A DNA stretch of 64,000 nt from Streptomyces caniscabiei (GCF_014930365.1 NZ_JABXWI010000018.1:94549-158548); one strand, 5' to 3'. Positions 50,828 through 60,123 are shown, counted from the first letter of the stretch. Program-made: numbers and translations. The notes: generated by a model from the letters alone, not told the origin.

Positions 50828-50946
50828 GGTTCCCCCTGAGAGCTGTGAGTCGAGAGAGCATCGTGGCACGCGCCCCTTCGCCACACGCCGAGACCTAGGT
50901 CGAAGGTCGCTGGGCGGGAACCGTTCGGTGTCGGAGGATGAGAGCC

Positions 50947-51387
50947 GTGGACTCTCCTGACTTCGACGTGGACGACTTCCTGCGGCGGCCCCTCACCGCT
51001 CGCCTCGCGACCAACGGCCCCACGGTGCGCCCTGTCTGGTTCCTCTGGGAGGACGGGGCCTTCTGGGTGCTGACGGGGCCGTGGGCCCGCTTGTTCGACC
51101 GGGTGAAGGAGGACCCCCGCCTCGCCCTCGTGGTGGACGAGTGCGACATCGCGACGGGTCGGGTCCAGCAGGTGATCGCGCGGGGGCGCGCTGAACTGGT
51201 GCCCTTCGACGTGCCGAGGGGACGCCGCAAACTGACCCGCTATCTGGGAGCCGACGAGGCCACCTGGGACACCCGCTTCGTGCACTACCTGCACGACGAC
51301 CCGGCCGAACGAGGCACGATGTGGCTCCGCCTGACCCCCACCTCCCTCACGGCGACGGACCTCAGCTACTCAGCCAGGCTGCCCTGA
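50947..51387 (+). CDS. Pyridoxamine-5'-phosphate-oxidase-type flavoprotein
   Basis: A 146-residue split-barrel flavoprotein of the PNPOx-like/F420-dependent class. LATNGPTVRPVWFLWEDGAFWVLT and VQQVIARGRAELVPFDVPR are the family's strands. Small substrate unknown (FMN or F420-dependent). The GTG at 50947 is preferred because GGAGG is 9 nt upstream; an ATG 3 codons earlier has poor spacing. It overlaps the convergent kinase-like gene by 26 nt. Confidence 0.75.
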   Translation: MDSPDFDVDDFLRRPLTARLATNGPTVRPVWFLWEDGAFWVLTGPWARLFDRVKEDPRLALVVDECDIATGRVQQVIARGRAELVPFDVPRGRRKLTRYLGADEATWDTRFVHYLHDDPAERGTMWLRLTPTSLTATDLSYSARLP

Positions 51388-52189
51388 ACTCCCTTACCCC
51401 GGCGAAGCGTTCACCGGGATGGGGGTGCGTGGCCCGCTCCAGGACGGCGAGTTGAGCGGCCGTACCACGCCAGGCACGCTCCTCGTCCCCCGCGTCGAGC
51501 AGCAGCCGTGCGGTGCGTCCCAGCGCGTGGACCGTGGTGCGGTTGTCGATCGTCGCGCCGCGCTCGAACTCTTCCGGGGCCATGAAACGAGTCGACCCCG
51601 GCAGCCGCTCGGCATCCAGCACGAAGGGGCCCGGCCGGTACTCGTCCAGGTCGATCAGCCGCATCTCCGCCGCCGCGAAGTCGTACAGCAGGGCGCCGTC
51701 GTAGAAATCCACGGCGACGTACCCGGCGTCCTCGACGGCGAGGTGAGCGTCGAGGACGCGGGCGAAGGCCGCCTCGACCCGGTCGACGGGGAGCGAACGG
51801 AAGCGGGCCATAGGACTGCCGGGGTTCGTACGGTCTCCCCTGCCGCGCTCCGCCGGGTCGTACAGCACCTCGCCGTCCAGCCAGGGCATGACCACCGCCG
51901 CCCCGTCCCGCGACGCGATCCGATGCGACTGCGGGACGATCACCGGATGCCGCACGGCCCGGTGAAAATCCGATGCCCGCTCCAGCGACCGCAGCCCCCT
52001 CCCGTCGAGGGCCGTCTTCACGAACCACCGCTCATCGCGGTCCGGCAGATGAACGCCATAGGCCATGCACCCCGAGTCCTGCTTCCCGAACACCCGGAAG
52101 ACGTCGCCGGTGCGGGCCAGGTACTCCCCTATGGGGCCTTCGACACCGTCGACGCCCAGCAGCGGGTGCTCACCCGCGCTTTCCCCCAC
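51362..52189 (-). CDS. Protein-kinase-like protein
   Basis: A 275-residue small kinase-fold protein. ATP-binding Lys in RWFVKTALDG, the hinge-like VVMPWLDGEVLYD, catalytic region VAVDFYDGALLYDFAAAEMRLIDLDEYRPG. The usual HRD/DFG motifs are altered (VDFYDG and DLD), placing it nearer the aminoglycoside-phosphotransferase/fructosamine-kinase type or pseudokinases than classical Hanks kinases. Start chosen at GTG 52189 (GGAGAGG 10 nt upstream). Contains RFMAPEEFERGATIDNRTTVHALGR, which resembles the activation-loop P+1 element of Ser/Thr kinases. Confidence 0.65.
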   Translation of the reverse strand: MGESAGEHPLLGVDGVEGPIGEYLARTGDVFRVFGKQDSGCMAYGVHLPDRDERWFVKTALDGRGLRSLERASDFHRAVRHPVIVPQSHRIASRDGAAVVMPWLDGEVLYDPAERGRGDRTNPGSPMARFRSLPVDRVEAAFARVLDAHLAVEDAGYVAVDFYDGALLYDFAAAEMRLIDLDEYRPGPFVLDAERLPGSTRFMAPEEFERGATIDNRTTVHALGRTARLLLDAGDEERAWRGTAAQLAVLERATHPHPGERFAGVREFRAAWLSS

Positions 52190-52365
52190 TACCGCCAAGC
52201 CTCTCCATGAACGCCAGGCTGCCGGCAGCACGCCCCGGCCGCACCGGGGCGGTCTCGCACGGTGTCGCCGACGATCACCGGCGGCGGTCCCGGTCGACGG
52301 GAGGGTTCGCAGGTACTCATCACGCCACCGCCTTCGCCACCGTGCCGATCACATGCCGGCGTGCT

Positions 52366-53424
52366 TCAGGAAGAAGCCCGTGCCACCAGTTCCGTCGGCA
52401 GCATTACCTGGCGTCGTTCCAAGCCCCTCGACACCGCCGGGCGGCGGTCCGCGATCTCGTCGAGGAGGAGGTCGATCATGGCTCGGCCCATTTCCTCTAT
52501 GGGCTGGCGGACGCTGGTCAGAGGGGGATCCATGTGGCGGGCGATCGCCGAGTCGTCGTAGCCGACGAGGGCGACGTCGTCGGGTATGCGGCGGCCCGCC
52601 TCGCGCAGCACCTGGCGGGCGCCCGCCGCCATCACGTCGGACTCGACGAAGACCGCGTCGAGGTCGGGGCAGCAGGACAGCAGTTCCCTCATCGCCCGGC
52701 GGCCGCCCTCCTCCGTGAAGTCGCCGGGGACGATCAGGCGCTCGTCGACCTCGCGGCCGGCGTCGACGAGGGCCTCGCGGTAGCCGACGACCCGGCGCTG
52801 GGCACCGTAGACGTCCAGCCGGCCGGTGATCGTAGCGATGCGGGCGCGGCCCCGTTCGATCAGGTGCTCGACCGCTGAACGGCCGCCGCCGTAGTTGTCG
52901 GAGTCGACGGAGGGAAGCGTCTCGTGCTCCGAGCGGGGGCCGCTGATCACCGCCGGGATCTCCAGTTGTGACAGCAGATCCGGGAGCGGGTCGTCGGCGT
53001 GGACCGAGACCAGGAGGACCCCGTCGACACGGTGCGCGGCCAGGTACTGGGCCAGCCGGCGGCGCTCCCGGTCGCTGCCCGCGAAAATCAGCAGGAGCTG
53101 CATCTCCGTGTCGGACAGCTGGGCGCCCACACCCTTGAGGATGTCGGAGAAGTACGGTTCCGCGAAGAAGCGGGTCTCGGGCTCCGGCACGACCATCGCG
53201 ATCGCGTCCGTGCGGTTCGCCGCGAGCGCGCGGGCCGCCGTGTTCGGGACATAGCCGAGCTCCGCGACGGCCGCCTCGACCGCCGCGCGGGTCGCGTCAC
53301 TGACCCGGGGCGAACCGTTGATCACCCGGGACACCGTCCCCCGGCCGACACCGGCCCGTGCGGCGACCTCTTCCAACGTCGGCCGCCCACCGCTCCGGCC
53401 CCGTGCTCCGTGGCCTGCCACCAT
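52366..53424 (-). CDS. cebR: LacI-family cello-oligosaccharide repressor
   Basis: A 352-residue LacI regulator. N-terminal HTH with LEEVAARAGVGRGTVSRVINGSPRVS and the hinge helix AARALAANRT, then a periplasmic-binding-like sensor domain. Divergent from the cebEFG operon whose promoter region holds the CebR box TGGGAGCGCTCCCA. It is expected to release DNA on cellobiose or cellotriose. GGGAGGCG precedes the ATG. Confidence 0.9.
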   Translation of the reverse strand: MVAGHGARGRSGGRPTLEEVAARAGVGRGTVSRVINGSPRVSDATRAAVEAAVAELGYVPNTAARALAANRTDAIAMVVPEPETRFFAEPYFSDILKGVGAQLSDTEMQLLLIFAGSDRERRRLAQYLAAHRVDGVLLVSVHADDPLPDLLSQLEIPAVISGPRSEHETLPSVDSDNYGGGRSAVEHLIERGRARIATITGRLDVYGAQRRVVGYREALVDAGREVDERLIVPGDFTEEGGRRAMRELLSCCPDLDAVFVESDVMAAGARQVLREAGRRIPDDVALVGYDDSAIARHMDPPLTSVRQPIEEMGRAMIDLLLDEIADRRPAVSRGLERRQVMLPTELVARASS

Positions 53425-53942
53425 GGTCGCCTCCCGTTCACACCGCGCTGGCGTGGAATCTAACAGTCCTGATCCTCGTACGACGTCCGGGAAGTGCCCA
53501 CCCGGGTTTCGGTGCCGTCGGTGGCGCCGGCCCGCACCCGTCCCGGCGCTCCGATGTCATCCCGTCCGGGACGACTGATTACACGAGTCAAACAGTGGCC
53601 CGCGTACGGCCGACACCCGCCCGTGCGCCACCGCCACCTGTCCTGAGCACCACCGACCACCTGTCCGTGCACCACCGACCACCTGTCCGTGCACCGCCGG
53701 CATCCGGCCCGAGCACCACCGACGCCCAGGAGCGAGCACCGTCGGCGCCCGACACCGGCCCGTCGCCGCCGCCCCGCGCCGCCGACCTCCGCCACCCCGC
53801 AGGGCCGCGCACCCGACCGTTTTCGGGCATGGCCGACCATCGACCCCGGGATTAGTTAACAGCCCGATAACCGAAGACATCTCTCCGCGCTCGCTCCCTT
53901 GACACCCCCGCACGAACCGACGACTCTTCAACACATCACTCG
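53425..53942. other. Gene-free region upstream of cebE
   Basis: More than 500 bp without a credible gene. Includes about three imperfect copies of a 22-nt unit (ACCACCTGTCCGTGCACC type) at about 53634-53700, and a CTTAACAGCCCGATAACC-type AT-enriched patch near 53856-53875. Confidence 0.5.
53634..53700. repeat. 22-nt tandem repeats upstream of cebE
   Basis: Three imperfect units of the form CCACCTGTCCGTGCACCACC; about 370 bp before the cebE start. Confidence 0.6.
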
Positions 53943-53957
53943 TGGGAGCGCTCCCAC
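53942..53957. promoter_or_regulatory. CebR box, cebE promoter
   Basis: GTGGGAGCGCTCCCAC, with the perfect 14-bp core TGGGAGCGCTCCCA known as the CebR site. 115 bp upstream of the cebE start. Confidence 0.92.
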
Positions 53958-54072
53958 AGTACCTGGCACTTACACAACCCGCACGTTCCCCACCCGAGCC
54001 GCAGCATCAACACACGGGCCCAGCAACGCCATTGGCCGGGGGGTCGGCACGTCAGGGCATCAGGAGGACGCA

Positions 54073-55395
54073 ATGCGAGCACGTACCCGAACCGCCCGCA
54101 AGACGGTGGTCCTGGCAGCCGTCGCCGCCCTGGGCGCGGGGCTGCTGGCCGGCTGTGCCGAGGACTCGGACGGCGGCTCGTCGAACAAGGGCGACGGCAA
54201 CACCGAGGGCAAGACCACGCTGACGGTCGGCACCTTCGGAGTCTTCGGCTACAAGCAGGCCGGCCTGTACGACGAGTACATGAAGCAGAACCCGGACATC
54301 GTCATCAAGGAGAACGTCACCACCAAGACCTCGGTCTACTGGCCCAAGACGCTCACCCGGCTGCAGGCCGGCTCCGGCACCGACGACATCCAGGCGATCG
54401 AGATCGGCAACGTCACCGAGGCCGTGCAGACGCAGGGCGACAAGTTCGTCGACCTGGGCAAGGAGGTCGACAAGTCGCAGTGGCTGGACTGGAAGAACCA
54501 GCAGGCCACGACCAAGGACGGCAAGCTCATCGGGCTCGGCACCGACATCGGTCCGATGGCGATCTGCTACCGCAAGGACCTGTTCGAGAAGGCCGGCCTC
54601 GAGACCGACCGCACCAAGCTCGCCGAGCAGTGGAAGGGCGACTGGAGCAAGTACGTCGACCTCGGCAAGGAGTACATGAAGAAGGCGCCGAAGGGCACCA
54701 AGTACGTGGACTCGGCGTCCTCCGTCTACAACGCCGCCCTCGGTGGCGCGACCGAGCGCTACTACGACAAGGACGGCAACGCCATCTGGGAGAAGTCCAC
54801 GGGTGTGAAGGACTCCTGGGACGCGGCCATGTCCGTGGCGACCAGCGACATGTCGGCGAAGCTGAAGCAGTTCGAGGCGCCCTGGGACCAGGGGTACGCC
54901 AAGGGCAGCTTCGCCACGGTGGCCTGCCCGGCGTGGATGATCGGCTACATCCAGGAGAAGTCCGGTGACGCCGGCAAGGGCAAGTGGGACGTGGCGGCGG
55001 CGCCGACCGCGGCCAACTGGGGCGGCGCGTTCATCGGTGTGCCTACGGCGAGCAAGCACCAGAAGGAGGCCATCGCGCTGGCGAAGTGGCTGACCGCTCC
55101 CGAGCAGCAGGCCAAGGTCTTCGCCAAGCAGGCCAGCTTCCCGTCGACCCCGTCGGCGTACCCGACCCTCAAGCCGAGCCCCGACACCACCTCGTACTTC
55201 TCCGACGCGCCGCTGACGCAGATCTTCTCCGACTCGGCGAAGACGATCCCGGTGCAGCACTTCGGCACCAAGGACCAGCCGATCGGCACCGCGATCGCCG
55301 ACATCGGCATCGTGCAGGTCGAGCAGAAGGGCAAGAGCCCTGAGGAGGGCTGGGAGGCCGCCAGCAAGGAGATCAAGGACGTGCTCGGCCAGTGA
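54073..55395 (+). CDS. cebE: Cello-oligosaccharide-binding lipoprotein
   Basis: A 440-residue ABC solute-binding lipoprotein. Signal with lipobox LLAGC, Cys near residue 28. The body is a group 1 extracellular binding protein (LTVGTFGVFGYKQAGLYDEY, ACPAWMIGYIQEK). AGGAGG sits 6-10 nt before the ATG. It binds cellobiose/cellotriose and delivers it to CebF-CebG; the ATPase (MsiK in this genus) is encoded elsewhere. Confidence 0.92.
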   Translation: MRARTRTARKTVVLAAVAALGAGLLAGCAEDSDGGSSNKGDGNTEGKTTLTVGTFGVFGYKQAGLYDEYMKQNPDIVIKENVTTKTSVYWPKTLTRLQAGSGTDDIQAIEIGNVTEAVQTQGDKFVDLGKEVDKSQWLDWKNQQATTKDGKLIGLGTDIGPMAICYRKDLFEKAGLETDRTKLAEQWKGDWSKYVDLGKEYMKKAPKGTKYVDSASSVYNAALGGATERYYDKDGNAIWEKSTGVKDSWDAAMSVATSDMSAKLKQFEAPWDQGYAKGSFATVACPAWMIGYIQEKSGDAGKGKWDVAAAPTAANWGGAFIGVPTASKHQKEAIALAKWLTAPEQQAKVFAKQASFPSTPSAYPTLKPSPDTTSYFSDAPLTQIFSDSAKTIPVQHFGTKDQPIGTAIADIGIVQVEQKGKSPEEGWEAASKEIKDVLGQ

Positions 55396-56420
55396 CCAGC
55401 TCCAAAGAGGCACTCGCGCATTCCGCGGCGAGCGCCGAGACCGCGCCCGGCGATGAGCCGGGCGCGGTCCGGGGCGCTCAGGGTCGCGGTACGCCGCCGG
55501 CCGGCACCGACTCGTGGCGCAGCCGGCTGTACCGCTGGGACATGAAGGCGTCCCCGTACGTCTTCATCTCCCCCTTCTTCCTGATCTTCGGGGCGTTCTC
55601 GCTCGTCCCGCTGCTGTACACGGGCTGGTACTCGCTGCACAACGTGCAGCTGTCCGACCTGGACAACCAGACCTGGGTGGGCCTGGACAACTACCAGAAC
55701 CTGCTGTCCTCGGACTTCTTCTGGAACTCCCTCTGGGTCACCTTCTCCATCGGCGTGATCGCGACCGTGCCGCAGCTGCTGGTGGCGATCGGCATCGCGC
55801 ACCTGCTCAACTACCGGCTGCGCGGCTCGACGGTGTGGCGGGTCATCATGCTCACCCCGTACGCCACGTCGGTGGCGGCCGCGACGCTGGTGTTCGTGCT
55901 GCTGTTCTCCTGGGACGGCGGCATGGTGAACTGGCTGCTGGACTTCATCGGGATCGACCCCGTCAACTGGCGTGAGTCCAACTGGGGTTCGAAGTTCGCG
56001 GTCTCCACGATCGTGATCTGGCGGTGGACGGGCTACAACGCGCTGATCTACCTCGCGGCGATGCAGGCGATCCCCGGCGATCTGTACGAGTCGGCGTCCC
56101 TCGACGGCGCGAACCGCTGGCAGCAGTTCATCCATGTGACGATCCCGCAGCTGCGGCCGACGATCCTGTTCACGGCGGTCGTCTCCACGATCGGCGCGAC
56201 CCAACTGTTCGGTGAGCCCCTGCTGTTCGGCGGGGCCGACGGCTCCAAGGGCGGCTCCGAGCACCAGTACCAGACGCTCGGCCTGTACATGTACGACCAG
56301 GGCTTCATGATCGGCAACCTCGGCAAGGCGTCCGCCATCGCCTGGACGATGTTCCTGATCCTGCTGATCGTGGCCGCGATCAACCTGCTGCTCACCCGAC
56401 GGCTGAGGAAGACCCCATGA
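55392..56420 (+). CDS. cebF: Cello-oligosaccharide ABC permease
   Basis: A 342-residue permease with six predicted membrane spans. GTG start overlaps the cebE stop (GTGA). The conserved EAA-type loop is around YESASLDGANRWQQFIHVTIPQL. A 45-residue hydrophilic N-terminus precedes the first span. Pairs with CebG. Confidence 0.92.
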   Translation: MTSSKEALAHSAASAETAPGDEPGAVRGAQGRGTPPAGTDSWRSRLYRWDMKASPYVFISPFFLIFGAFSLVPLLYTGWYSLHNVQLSDLDNQTWVGLDNYQNLLSSDFFWNSLWVTFSIGVIATVPQLLVAIGIAHLLNYRLRGSTVWRVIMLTPYATSVAAATLVFVLLFSWDGGMVNWLLDFIGIDPVNWRESNWGSKFAVSTIVIWRWTGYNALIYLAAMQAIPGDLYESASLDGANRWQQFIHVTIPQLRPTILFTAVVSTIGATQLFGEPLLFGGADGSKGGSEHQYQTLGLYMYDQGFMIGNLGKASAIAWTMFLILLIVAAINLLLTRRLRKTP

Positions 56421-57325
56421 CCACGAGCGAACTGACCCGCCCCCGGGAGCCGCAGCGGGCGCCGGAGCCGAAGGCCCCCCGCCGCCGCCGGGTGATGGGC
56501 GCGGGCAAGCAGATGCACGCGGGGCCGCTCACCTATGTCGTCCTGACCGTCTTCGCCGTGGGCTCTCTGGCGCCCCTGCTGTGGACGGCGATCGCGGCCT
56601 CGCGCACCAGCCAGCGGCTCGCCGAGGCGCCGCCGCCGCTGTGGTTCGGCGGCAACCTGTTCAAGAACCTGGAGACCGCCTGGGAGCAGGCCGGGCTCGG
56701 CACCGCGATGCTCAACACGACGCTCGTGGCCGGGACGATCACCATCGGTACGGTGCTGTTCTCCACGCTCGCCGGGTTCGCCTTCGCCAAGCTGCGGTTC
56801 CGGTTCTCCAGCGTTCTGCTGCTGCTGACCATCGGCACGATGATGATCCCGCCGCAGCTGGCCGTCGTCCCGCTGTATCTGTGGATGAGCGACCTGAACT
56901 GGTCCAACCAGCTGCAGACGGTCATCCTGCCCACGCTGGTCAGTGCGTTCGGCACGTTCTTCATGCGGCAGTACCTGATCCAGGCGCTGCCCTCCGAGCT
57001 GATCGAGGCGGCCCGCGTCGACGGCGCGAGCAGTCTGCGGATCGTGTGGCACGTCGTCTTCCCGGCGGCGCGGCCGGCGATGGCGGTGCTCGGGCTGCTG
57101 ACCTTCGTGATGGCCTGGAACGACTTCCTGTGGCCCATCCTCGCGCTGAACCAGCAGAACCCGACGGTCCAGGTGGCCCTCAACGCCCTCGGCACCGGCT
57201 ACATCCCCGACCAGTCGGTGATCATGGCGGGTGCGCTGCTCGGCACGCTGCCGCTGCTGATCGCCTTCCTCCTGTTCGGCAAGCAGATCGTCGGCGGCAT
57301 CATGCAGGGCGCGATCAAGGGGTGA
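56417..57325 (+). CDS. cebG: Cello-oligosaccharide ABC permease
   Basis: A 302-residue permease with six spans and the EAA loop at IEAARVDGASSLRIVWHVVFPAARP. ATGA overlap with cebF. Completes the uptake system: binding protein, two permeases, with the ATPase supplied elsewhere. Confidence 0.92.
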   Translation: MTTSELTRPREPQRAPEPKAPRRRRVMGAGKQMHAGPLTYVVLTVFAVGSLAPLLWTAIAASRTSQRLAEAPPPLWFGGNLFKNLETAWEQAGLGTAMLNTTLVAGTITIGTVLFSTLAGFAFAKLRFRFSSVLLLLTIGTMMIPPQLAVVPLYLWMSDLNWSNQLQTVILPTLVSAFGTFFMRQYLIQALPSELIEAARVDGASSLRIVWHVVFPAARPAMAVLGLLTFVMAWNDFLWPILALNQQNPTVQVALNALGTGYIPDQSVIMAGALLGTLPLLIAFLLFGKQIVGGIMQGAIKG

Positions 57326-57441
57326 CCCGGCCCGCCGCCGGGCACGCACCGCAGAACCCCCTCGGGGGCTGGGCCATCGCCGCCCCGGCCCCCCGTACGT
57401 CCGTCCCCCCACCCACCACTGTCGGTCTGTGACGACCACTA

Positions 57442-57455
57442 TGGGAGCGCTTCCA
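57442..57455. promoter_or_regulatory. CebR box overlapping the bglC start
   Basis: TGGGAGCGCTTCCA, one base from the perfect CebR palindrome. Its last base is the A of the bglC ATG, so binding would block the start itself and also the RBS. Confidence 0.8.
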
Positions 57456-58897
57456 TGCCTGAACCCGTGAACCCGGTCACCCCGGTGACGTTTCCTTCCG
57501 CCTTCCTCTGGGGCGCGGCCACCTCCGCCTACCAGATCGAGGGAGCGGTGCGGGAGGACGGCCGTACGCCCTCCATCTGGGACACCTTCAGCCACACCCC
57601 CGGCAAGACCGCCGGTGGCGAGACCGGTGACATCGCTGTCGACCACTACCACCGCTACCGCGACGACGTGGCGATGATGGCCGACCTCGGCCTCAACTCG
57701 TACCGCTTCTCCATCTCCTGGTCGCGGGTGCAGCCGACCGGCCGGGGCCCCGCCGTCCAGAAGGGCCTGGACTTCTACCGCCGGCTGGTCGACGAGCTGC
57801 TGGACAAGGGCATCAAGCCAGCCGTCACCCTCTACCACTGGGACCTCCCGCAGGAGTTGGAGGACGCGGGCGGCTGGCCCGAGCGGGACATCGTGCACCG
57901 CTTCGCCGAGTACGCGCGGATCGTGGGCGAGGCGCTGGGCGACCGGGTCGAGCAGTGGATCACCCTCAACGAGCCGTGGTGCACCGCGTTCCTCGGCTAC
58001 GGCTCCGGGGTGCACGCGCCGGGCCGTACGGACCCGGTGGCGTCCCTGCGCGCGGCCCACCATCTGAACGTGGCGCACGGGCTGGGCGTCGCGGCGCTCC
58101 GCTCGGTGATGCCCGCCCGCAACGCGATCGCGGTGAGCCTGAACTCCTCGGTGGTGCGGCCGATCACGAACTCCCCCGAGGACGTGGCGGCGGCGAAGAA
58201 GATCGACGACCTGGCCAACGGTGTCTTCCACGGCCCGATGCTGCACGGCGCCTACCCGGAGAGCCTGTTCGCGGCCACCTCGTCGCTGACGGACTGGTCG
58301 TTCGTGCAGGACGGTGACGTGACGACGGCCAACCAGCCGCTGGACGCGCTGGGGCTGAACTACTACACCCCGACGCTGGTGGGCGCGGCGGACGCCGACA
58401 TGAAGGGCCCCCGGGCCGACGGCCACGGGGCGAGCAACCACTCGCCGTGGCCGGGCGCGGACGACGTCCTGTTCCACCAGACGCCGGGCGAGCGCACGGA
58501 GATGGGCTGGACCATCGACCCGACGGGCCTGCACGAGCTGATCATGCGGTACGCGCGGGAGACTCCGGGGCTGCCGATGTACGTGACGGAGAACGGCGCC
58601 GCGTACGACGACAAGATGGACTCCGACGGCCGCGTCCACGACCCCGAGCGCATCGCCTACCTCCACGGCCACCTGCGCGCGGTCCGCCGCGCGATCGCCG
58701 AGGGGGCGGACGTCCGCGGCTACTACCTCTGGTCGCTCATGGACAACTTCGAGTGGGCGTACGGGTACGGGAAGCGGTTCGGTGCCGTGTACGTCGACTA
58801 CGCGACCCTCACCCGTACGCCGAAGTCGAGCGCGTACTGGTACAGCCAGGCGGCCAAGACGGGTGCCCTGCCGCCGCTGGTGACGACCTCGGCGTAG
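57455..58897 (+). CDS. bglC: Intracellular beta-glucosidase (GH1)
   Basis: A 480-residue GH1 beta-glucosidase. The acid/base Glu is in ITLNEPW, the nucleophile Glu in YVTENGAAYDD, with the substrate-side LMDNFEWAYGYGKRFG. It splits imported cellobiose or cellotriose to glucose and removes the CebR inducer. No signal peptide. Start at ATG 57455, 130 bp after cebG, with GGGAGCG as ribosome site inside the CebR box. Confidence 0.92.
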   Translation: MPEPVNPVTPVTFPSAFLWGAATSAYQIEGAVREDGRTPSIWDTFSHTPGKTAGGETGDIAVDHYHRYRDDVAMMADLGLNSYRFSISWSRVQPTGRGPAVQKGLDFYRRLVDELLDKGIKPAVTLYHWDLPQELEDAGGWPERDIVHRFAEYARIVGEALGDRVEQWITLNEPWCTAFLGYGSGVHAPGRTDPVASLRAAHHLNVAHGLGVAALRSVMPARNAIAVSLNSSVVRPITNSPEDVAAAKKIDDLANGVFHGPMLHGAYPESLFAATSSLTDWSFVQDGDVTTANQPLDALGLNYYTPTLVGAADADMKGPRADGHGASNHSPWPGADDVLFHQTPGERTEMGWTIDPTGLHELIMRYARETPGLPMYVTENGAAYDDKMDSDGRVHDPERIAYLHGHLRAVRRAIAEGADVRGYYLWSLMDNFEWAYGYGKRFGAVYVDYATLTRTPKSSAYWYSQAAKTGALPPLVTTSA

Positions 58898-58963
58898 CGG
58901 CCACAGGACCGGGGGCAGGGGAAGCCCCCCGGGGGAACGGGGGAACGGGGAGCGGGGGACCGG

Positions 58964-58993
58964 GGCGCGGCGCGCATAGGGGAGCGCCGCGCC
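58964..58993. terminator. Terminator after bglC
   Basis: Perfect 10-bp stem GGCGCGGCGC/GCGCCGCGCC; a G-rich run precedes it (58929-58965). Confidence 0.75.
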
Positions 58994-59007
58994 TCGGACG
59001 TCGGCGG

Positions 59008-59493
59008 TCAGAGCCGGCGGTAGTAGTGCACCGTGGGGAACAGGGCGCAGCCGAGGCTCTCGTAGAGGGCGCGGGCGGGGGCATGGAAGGCGTCGCCGCC
59101 GGTGCCGATCTCGACGAGCTTCGTGCCGCGTCCGCGCAGGTCGGCGAAGGCGTGCTCGCACAGGGCGGTGGCCGTGCCCCCGCCGCGGTGCCGCTCGTCC
59201 ACGGCGAGCAGGGTGATCTCGCCGTGGTGCCGGGCGAGGTCGGCCTGCCAGGCGACGTACCCGGCGATCACGCCGTCGGCGGACTCGGCCACCGCGACGT
59301 ACTTGTGCTCGGCCGGGTCGTGCAGGGTGGGGACAAGGGCACGGTAGTCGTCACGCCAGTCGGCGTGCAGCGTGGTGAGGACGAGCCCGTCGAGGACCGT
59401 GCCGACGGAGTCCTCGAAGAACGGGCGGAACGTGCCGATGGTGAGTTCGGTCAGTCGTGCCAGGTCGTCCCCGGCGTATGCGCGAATGAGCAT
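59008..59493 (-). CDS. GNAT-family acetyltransferase
   Basis: A 161-residue GNAT enzyme. The acetyl-CoA loop is in LLAVDERHRGGGTATALCEHAF (Arg/Gly-rich R-x-x-G-x-G/A type). The C-terminal half has YESLGCALFPTVHYYR. ATG at 59493 gives the standard N-terminus MLIRAYAGDD; a longer frame begins inside the promoter. Acceptor unknown. Confidence 0.8.
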   Translation of the reverse strand: MLIRAYAGDDLARLTELTIGTFRPFFEDSVGTVLDGLVLTTLHADWRDDYRALVPTLHDPAEHKYVAVAESADGVIAGYVAWQADLARHHGEITLLAVDERHRGGGTATALCEHAFADLRGRGTKLVEIGTGGDAFHAPARALYESLGCALFPTVHYYRRL

Positions 59494-59647
59494 GGAGTGG
59501 ACCTCTCGGAACCTGAGGGAGGAAAGGGACACCTCTGGCCCGCCGATCACACGAGACGTGTCGGGGGGCCGACCTCAGTGGCGGGTACGCCAGGACGCGA
59601 AGCACTCCATACGCGTCATGCTAGGGCCTGCCGAACAGGAAAGGGGC

Positions 59648-60097
59648 GTGCCCGTGACGCTGTTGGTCGCCGCCGTCATCGTCCACGACCGGGCCGCGGG
59701 CCGGGTCCTCCTCCTTCAGCGGGGTGAGCACGCCAGGTTCGCCCGGGGGAGGTGGGATCTGCCCGTCGGGAAGAGCGAGCCCGGAGAACCCGTCACCGGG
59801 ACCGCCGTGCGGGAGCTGTACGAGGAGACCGGGCTGACCGTGAAGCCGGAGGCGCTGGAGGTCGTGCACCTCATCCACGCGGCCCGCGGCGTCGAGGCCC
59901 CGGACGGCTATCTCACCGTCGTGTTCGTCGCCCACGAGTGGACGGGCGAGCCCGAGAACCGGGAACCGCACAAGCACTCGCAGGTCCGCTGGTTCGCCAC
60001 CGACTCCCTCCCCGAGGACTTCGTGGAGGGCAACGCCGGCGCGTTGCGCGGCTACCTCGCCGACGGCCCCCGGATGTCCCTGTACGGCTGGGCGTGA
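59648..60097 (+). CDS. NUDIX hydrolase
   Basis: A 149-residue Nudix protein. The Nudix box is GKSEPGEPVTGTAVRELYEETG (residues about 41-62), with the Glu of RE..EE..G that binds Mg. Could act on nucleotide-sugars or damaged nucleotides. GTG at 59648 preferred (AGGAAAGGGG upstream); GTG six bases later is possible. Substrate unknown. Confidence 0.8.
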   Translation: MPVTLLVAAVIVHDRAAGRVLLLQRGEHARFARGRWDLPVGKSEPGEPVTGTAVRELYEETGLTVKPEALEVVHLIHAARGVEAPDGYLTVVFVAHEWTGEPENREPHKHSQVRWFATDSLPEDFVEGNAGALRGYLADGPRMSLYGWA

Positions 60098-60123
60098 CGT
60101 GGCGCATGGGCACCTTCTGCACG

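Noticed and set aside
47923..52365. Integrative element using tRNA-His as attachment site
   Set aside because: No integrase gene and no second copy of the tRNA 3' end was seen downstream, so an attL/attR pair cannot be supported.
56048..59161. A minus-strand ORF of 1037 codons across cebF, cebG and bglC
   Set aside because: Low-complexity Arg/Gly/His-rich translation; the plus-strand genes are well supported.
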